In this document: positions 60,616 through 64,000 of the stretch, one piece after another
How the letters are laid out: each line of letters starts with the position of its first letter
How positions within the stretch are numbered: the first letter of the stretch is position 1
DNA from: Lamellibrachia satsuma
Taxonomy: Eukaryota; Annelida; Polychaeta; Sabellida; Siboglinidae
Length of the DNA stretch: 64,000 nt
Direction of reading: 5' to 3'
NCBI GenBank assembly: GCA_033239005.1
Contig: BSQZ01000001.1
Span: 1,774,501-1,838,500, forward strand
Position numbers and translations under genes: made by a program
Notes under the pieces: generated by a model
Databases searched by the model: none
The model's input: only the letters and a program-made list of their open reading frames with translations
What the model was told of the DNA's origin: nothing

Positions 60616-63600
60616 TAGACTAGGCAAAAAATCTCAAAAGGGCTCTAGAAATCACGTTAGGGGTATTTAAATACTACAAGCTGTCATCCATGCAAGGGTT
60701 TATTTGTAACCTTTATCGATCACAACCAGCCCGGATGACACTTTCTATTGTGATTTTTTATCATGTAGTGAGCTATTTAGTGAAGATTGTGTTCAGATTT
60801 TGTCGCGATTTTGCAATGTATACATAATCGGCTGTAACTCTACTAATTATAGAGCTACGTAACTAAATGTGGTGACATATAGCCAATTATATGGTGTACC
60901 CAGTATCACAAACAATGTTGTGAATATATTTTGTAGATGTAACCAGGGCCCGTTTCAGAAGTCAGCACCTACGTTTCGCCAGTGTATGTAAATATATCGA
61001 AAGCAATTCCAATGTTCATATATACGTCATATAAAAGCTTTATATTCCTTGAAATAAGGCAGAATCATATGTGGTAGCTGCATTTGTGGATTGTTGACCC
61101 TGGAAGATTAATTGATGGACACACATTCTGCGAGACACCGTATCTCCTGGTGTATCAATTTCGGCTCTGACGGTACATACGAAAGGTACGGTCACTGTAG
61201 TCACTTTAGATGAGCAACTGTATTCAAAGGCCAAGGAACTTCACTGGGAGAATCCTGAAGTTTGTAGCAAGATCTGTCTTCGTCTTGGGAGCTTCCATAT
61301 TGCCAAAAACGTCATGAAAACTATCGGACAGCACTACACAAACTCTGGGCTACAATCAGTGTGGACATAAAGTTCAGTATTTGGTGATAAAACAGCTAGT
61401 AACAACACGTCAGCCAAATCGTACAACCGAACAACCCGAGCGCACAAATTCACATTGGAGGCCCTGTGGCTAAACATGTGGCCTCAGTTTTTACGGTGGG
61501 CAAAATACCAAGGGTTTGATAATGCAGATCTTCAAAGGTTATATAAGCAACTGGCACATTCTTTGGATGACAACGGGGAAGACGAAACCCCATCTGAAGT
61601 AATGCAACAGCTGGAAGATGCAAAATGTACATCTACTACAATTACTAGAGCAGTATGCTGGATACATTACATGAACATATACTGCTAAAGTTCATACGCG
61701 CAGAACGTTCAAGTGATTGGCAGATCAATATGCGCCTTCTGCAAACAAGGATGTCGGCACTTCAAGAATCAAAAGGGACAGAGACGATATTCAAAAGCTG
61801 GTCTACCAACTGGAACAATTCTCTGTGTTCGATACGCATTGTTCAGACTTGACCTGTCTTGCGACTCGGGACATTGCACCTGAAAGCACCAAGACTGCTT
61901 TGCGCACAGCTCAAACACATGGACAAGACAAGATCAAACAGATCATGAAGACTCGGCTATGTAAAAGGGAAGTTGGGTTCCACGTGAAGCTGAAACAATC
62001 ACAAAGCGTTAATCTCAAGAATGTGTACATTGTTGAGAACAAGATAGACCCGAAACAAAAGGGTAAAACAATAAAGGCTGACAAGGTGCTCTTTCAGCGA
62101 TTTCTGGTGGCCAAATATGCAGGGCGTGAGATAGACCTCAAGAAGCTGTTGTGTCATGAACTTTCACCAGTTTCGCTCTCCATAGCAGACACAACTGGAA
62201 ATCTACAATCCATAAACAAGGCTGCACTTGGAAAACTCACAAAGAAAGATTGCTGATGAAACTACAGCAGAATCATCCCACGGATCAGATGTCCATCTAC
62301 TCGAATCAACCCACGAAGAGGCTGATACGATATTCTACTGCATGCTACCGCAGCTTGCGAAACAGAGTTTGAATGTATTATCATCGCGAGTAGAGACACT
62401 GATATGTTGGTACTTGTGATTCACTTTGCAGCACAGCTGAATTAAGAATTATGGATGAGAACAGGAACAGCAAAACAGCGACGCTTCATTACTGTTCATG
62501 TCATACAGTTACCTCCAACTCTCCGAAGGAACATCCCAGTATATCATGCATGAACAGGATGTGACACTGTCAGTCAGCTGACTGTACACCTGGAAAACAT
62601 TCCAGAAGCAGTTCTATTGGATCATCTGGGACGCGGAGCTCTTTCTGAAGTCACAGAGAAACAAGCAGAAGAATTCATCTGCAAAGTCTATTCGCCATGC
62701 ACTAACGATGCAGCCATCAACGAAGTGCGTTACAGACTATTTCAGAAATATACCAAAGATCGAAAAAAGCCTACCGCCTACCCAGAGTTGTCTTTCCAAA
62801 CACGTCCAGCGTGCCCACTACCAGAGCCGTGTTTGGTATTTAGCAGATAACACTTCCCCTGACCACGTTTTACCCATCAATAATGGCTGGAACAAGAATC
62901 CCACAAGTGGGCAACTTCACCCACAGCTGATGGTAGAGGACCCCTTACCACAGGAATTCCCAGATATTGTGCATTACAAATGCAAAAAACTGTGCAAATG
63001 CAAGATGCGCTTGCAGATCCAAGCAGCTAAAGTGCACAGGTGCTTGCTTATGCAGGATGATATCTGTCGGAACCCATTTACTACGATGGACGATGAAGAA
63101 TAAGACTAACTGTCAGTTACAGGTGTCCTTCTAATGTCTATCTTCACAGATAATGAATGAGCTACCCTCATACGCAGTGATTGGGCTGGGATGGGTGCTA
63201 TTTTGAGAAAGGGTGGGATTTAACTGACTGGTGGATAAGATTACCATGTGTAACAATATCAGTTTTTATTAATATGTAATCATCAGGAGTAAGGTTATTT
63301 TTAATTGGGGTTTAACAAAGATATGTTTCCCAATGACTGTAGTGTTTCACTTTCTGACAATCTTGAAAATATGGGGGTAACATGGATTTGTGCATAATAA
63401 TCAGTCATTTTCCATTGTTTACCGAAACAGTTGGTTTTTGTTTTGTTTGGAAATGAACTGGCATTATTTTGTGATAACATAATTTGCATGTACCATGTAC
63501 GTAAGAAATGTACCATGTACGTAAGAAGTTATAAAAAAACTATTTTACACCTTTGATCCAGAAACCAAAATAAAATATTTATATATTTTGGTACGTTTTA

Positions 63601-63654
63601 TGTTTTTTGTATATTGCTATAATATTGATTTTTTTAGATGATTTGCCTAATCTA
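60616..63654 (+). mobile_element. 3,039-bp TIR element with ACG target duplication
   Basis: The left end TAGACTAGGCAAA and the inverted right end TAGATTAGGCAAA begin terminal inverted repeats matching at 20 of the first 24 positions. ACG flanks both sides (60613-60615 and 63655-63657). Excising the element and one ACG gives AAAATACACGTGCACGCAAC; the unfilled paralogue R1 reads the same with one change at 46721-46740. The boundaries are therefore well supported. A single degraded gene fills 61.1-63.1 kb. The superfamily could not be assigned: three-base duplications occur in Harbinger and CACTA groups, but the termini and protein do not look like either. Confidence 0.88.
61120..63103 (+). pseudogene. 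degraded gene of a multi-copy uncharacterised invertebrate family
   Basis: Pieces in order: ILRDTVSPGV, TLDEQLYSKAKEL, CLRLGSFHIAKNV, a TAA at 61366, SYNRTTRAHKFTLEALWLNM, WPQFLRWAK; a frame change; LHEHILLKFIRAERSSDWQI; an apparent deletion; KLVYQLEQFSVFD, REVGFHVKLKQSQ, TIKADKVLFQRFLVAK, REIDLKKLLCHELSPVSLSI; then THEEADTIFYCMLPQL; TGCDTVSQL; AEEFICKVYSP, NEVRYRLFQKY, HVQRAHYQSRVW, SGQLHPQLMVEDP and a Cys-rich end HYKCKKLCKCK. I recognise this motif order from a large family of unnamed proteins that are multi-copy in cnidarian, mollusc and lancelet genomes (recollection, not a search). The HEEADT and TGCDT acidic motifs suggest a metal-dependent PIN/FEN-like nuclease (inference). The N-terminal half is missing and several frameshifts are present, so this copy is dead. 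Confidence 0.78.
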
Positions 63655-63657
63655 ACG

Positions 63658-64000
63658 TGCACGCAACTTGTGTCGACATATACAAAGTGCTGTCCATGAA
63701 AACGCCTAGCTCTCGTAGAAATTACTGCGGTGATATGTCGAACCCATACACGTTGATTGTGTTAACAATGGTCGGTGCTTTACACTACGGCGTACATAAA
63801 CAATTGTCTCTGTCTCTGTCTCATTCAGCATTAGGTGTTGGTCCGTCACCCGTAGTTTGGCGTCTGTTGTGCATCGCTCAGTGCGTCGGATAGTAACCTC
63901 TATTTCACAGGGTTGACTACGAGGGAATTCCACGTATAGTTGTGTATCGTCTGCGTACAAGTAGATTGTGAACAATAGTGTACCAAGAACCGACCCTGCG
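63658..64000 (-). repeat. dispersed repeat R, copy R2, right part (continues past window)
   Basis: Resumes alignment with R1 at TGCACGCAACTTGTG. On the minus strand it encodes LINE RT sequence AGSVLGTLLFTIYLYADDTQ, LYVEF, RRTERCTTDAKLRVTDQH and LNETETETI, with a small deletion before YADD. Confidence 0.85.

Noticed and set aside
60616..63654. Assignment of the TIR element to Harbinger or CACTA because of its 3-bp duplication
   Set aside because: Its termini do not start CACT, the target is not the TA-rich trinucleotide usual for Harbinger, and no DDE-type protein is visible.

Overview
This is an animal (bilaterian, probably marine invertebrate) nuclear genomic window: long AT-rich introns, canonical GT-AG splice sites, tRNA-derived SINEs, CR1/L2-, Jockey- and RTE-type LINE debris, DNA transposons, and many micro- and minisatellites. 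Species cannot be fixed from the sequence. The Ig/FN3 architecture is bilaterian, and the transposon families resemble those of molluscs, annelids, lancelets and cnidarians, which is only an impression.

7.6-36.7 kb: one plus-strand gene, a nephrin/Sns/Hibris-type adhesion receptor. Twenty-one coding exons (7580-34324) join in one frame to 1,285 codons plus stop: nine Ig domains, one FN3 domain, one membrane helix, and a proline- and tyrosine-rich tail ending in GHLV like vertebrate nephrin. Only the signal-peptide exon(s) were not found. The introns hold a 62-bp satellite (8.6-9.5 kb), a duplicated 89-bp minisatellite (13.5-15.9 kb), a CR1 copy with an open RT frame (17.4-19.5 kb), plus-strand CR1 tails just upstream of two exons, and a SINE-seeded minisatellite (22.0-23.3 kb).

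37-48 kb: transposon-rich. A nearly complete CR1 (38.56-42.77 kb, minus) has an SGNH-esterase ORF1 and an endonuclease-RT ORF2, and a second truncated CR1 sits against its tail. Then come an unassigned candidate exon (43.1-43.4 kb, minus), LINE relics, and repeat R1 (45.88-47.1 kb).

49.4-52.4 kb: a four-exon class A GPCR of 307 residues (plus strand), adenosine-receptor-like in TM3 and ECL2 but lacking two key ligand contacts. Alternating purine-pyrimidine tracts precede it.

52.6-64 kb: nested retroelements (an RTE relic split by a CR1, then a CR1 tail with a 35-bp target duplication), a LINE whose ORF2 start is split by a 199-bp fold-back insertion with a 13-bp target duplication, and repeat R2. 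R2 is interrupted by a 3,039-bp element (60616-63654) with terminal inverted repeats and an ACG duplication; R1 supplies the empty site. Its degraded gene belongs to a multi-copy uncharacterised invertebrate family (motifs HEEADT, TGCDT). This is the best candidate here for something undescribed.

The nephrin and GPCR genes look like independent neighbours. Most remaining sequence is decayed transposons and simple repeats.
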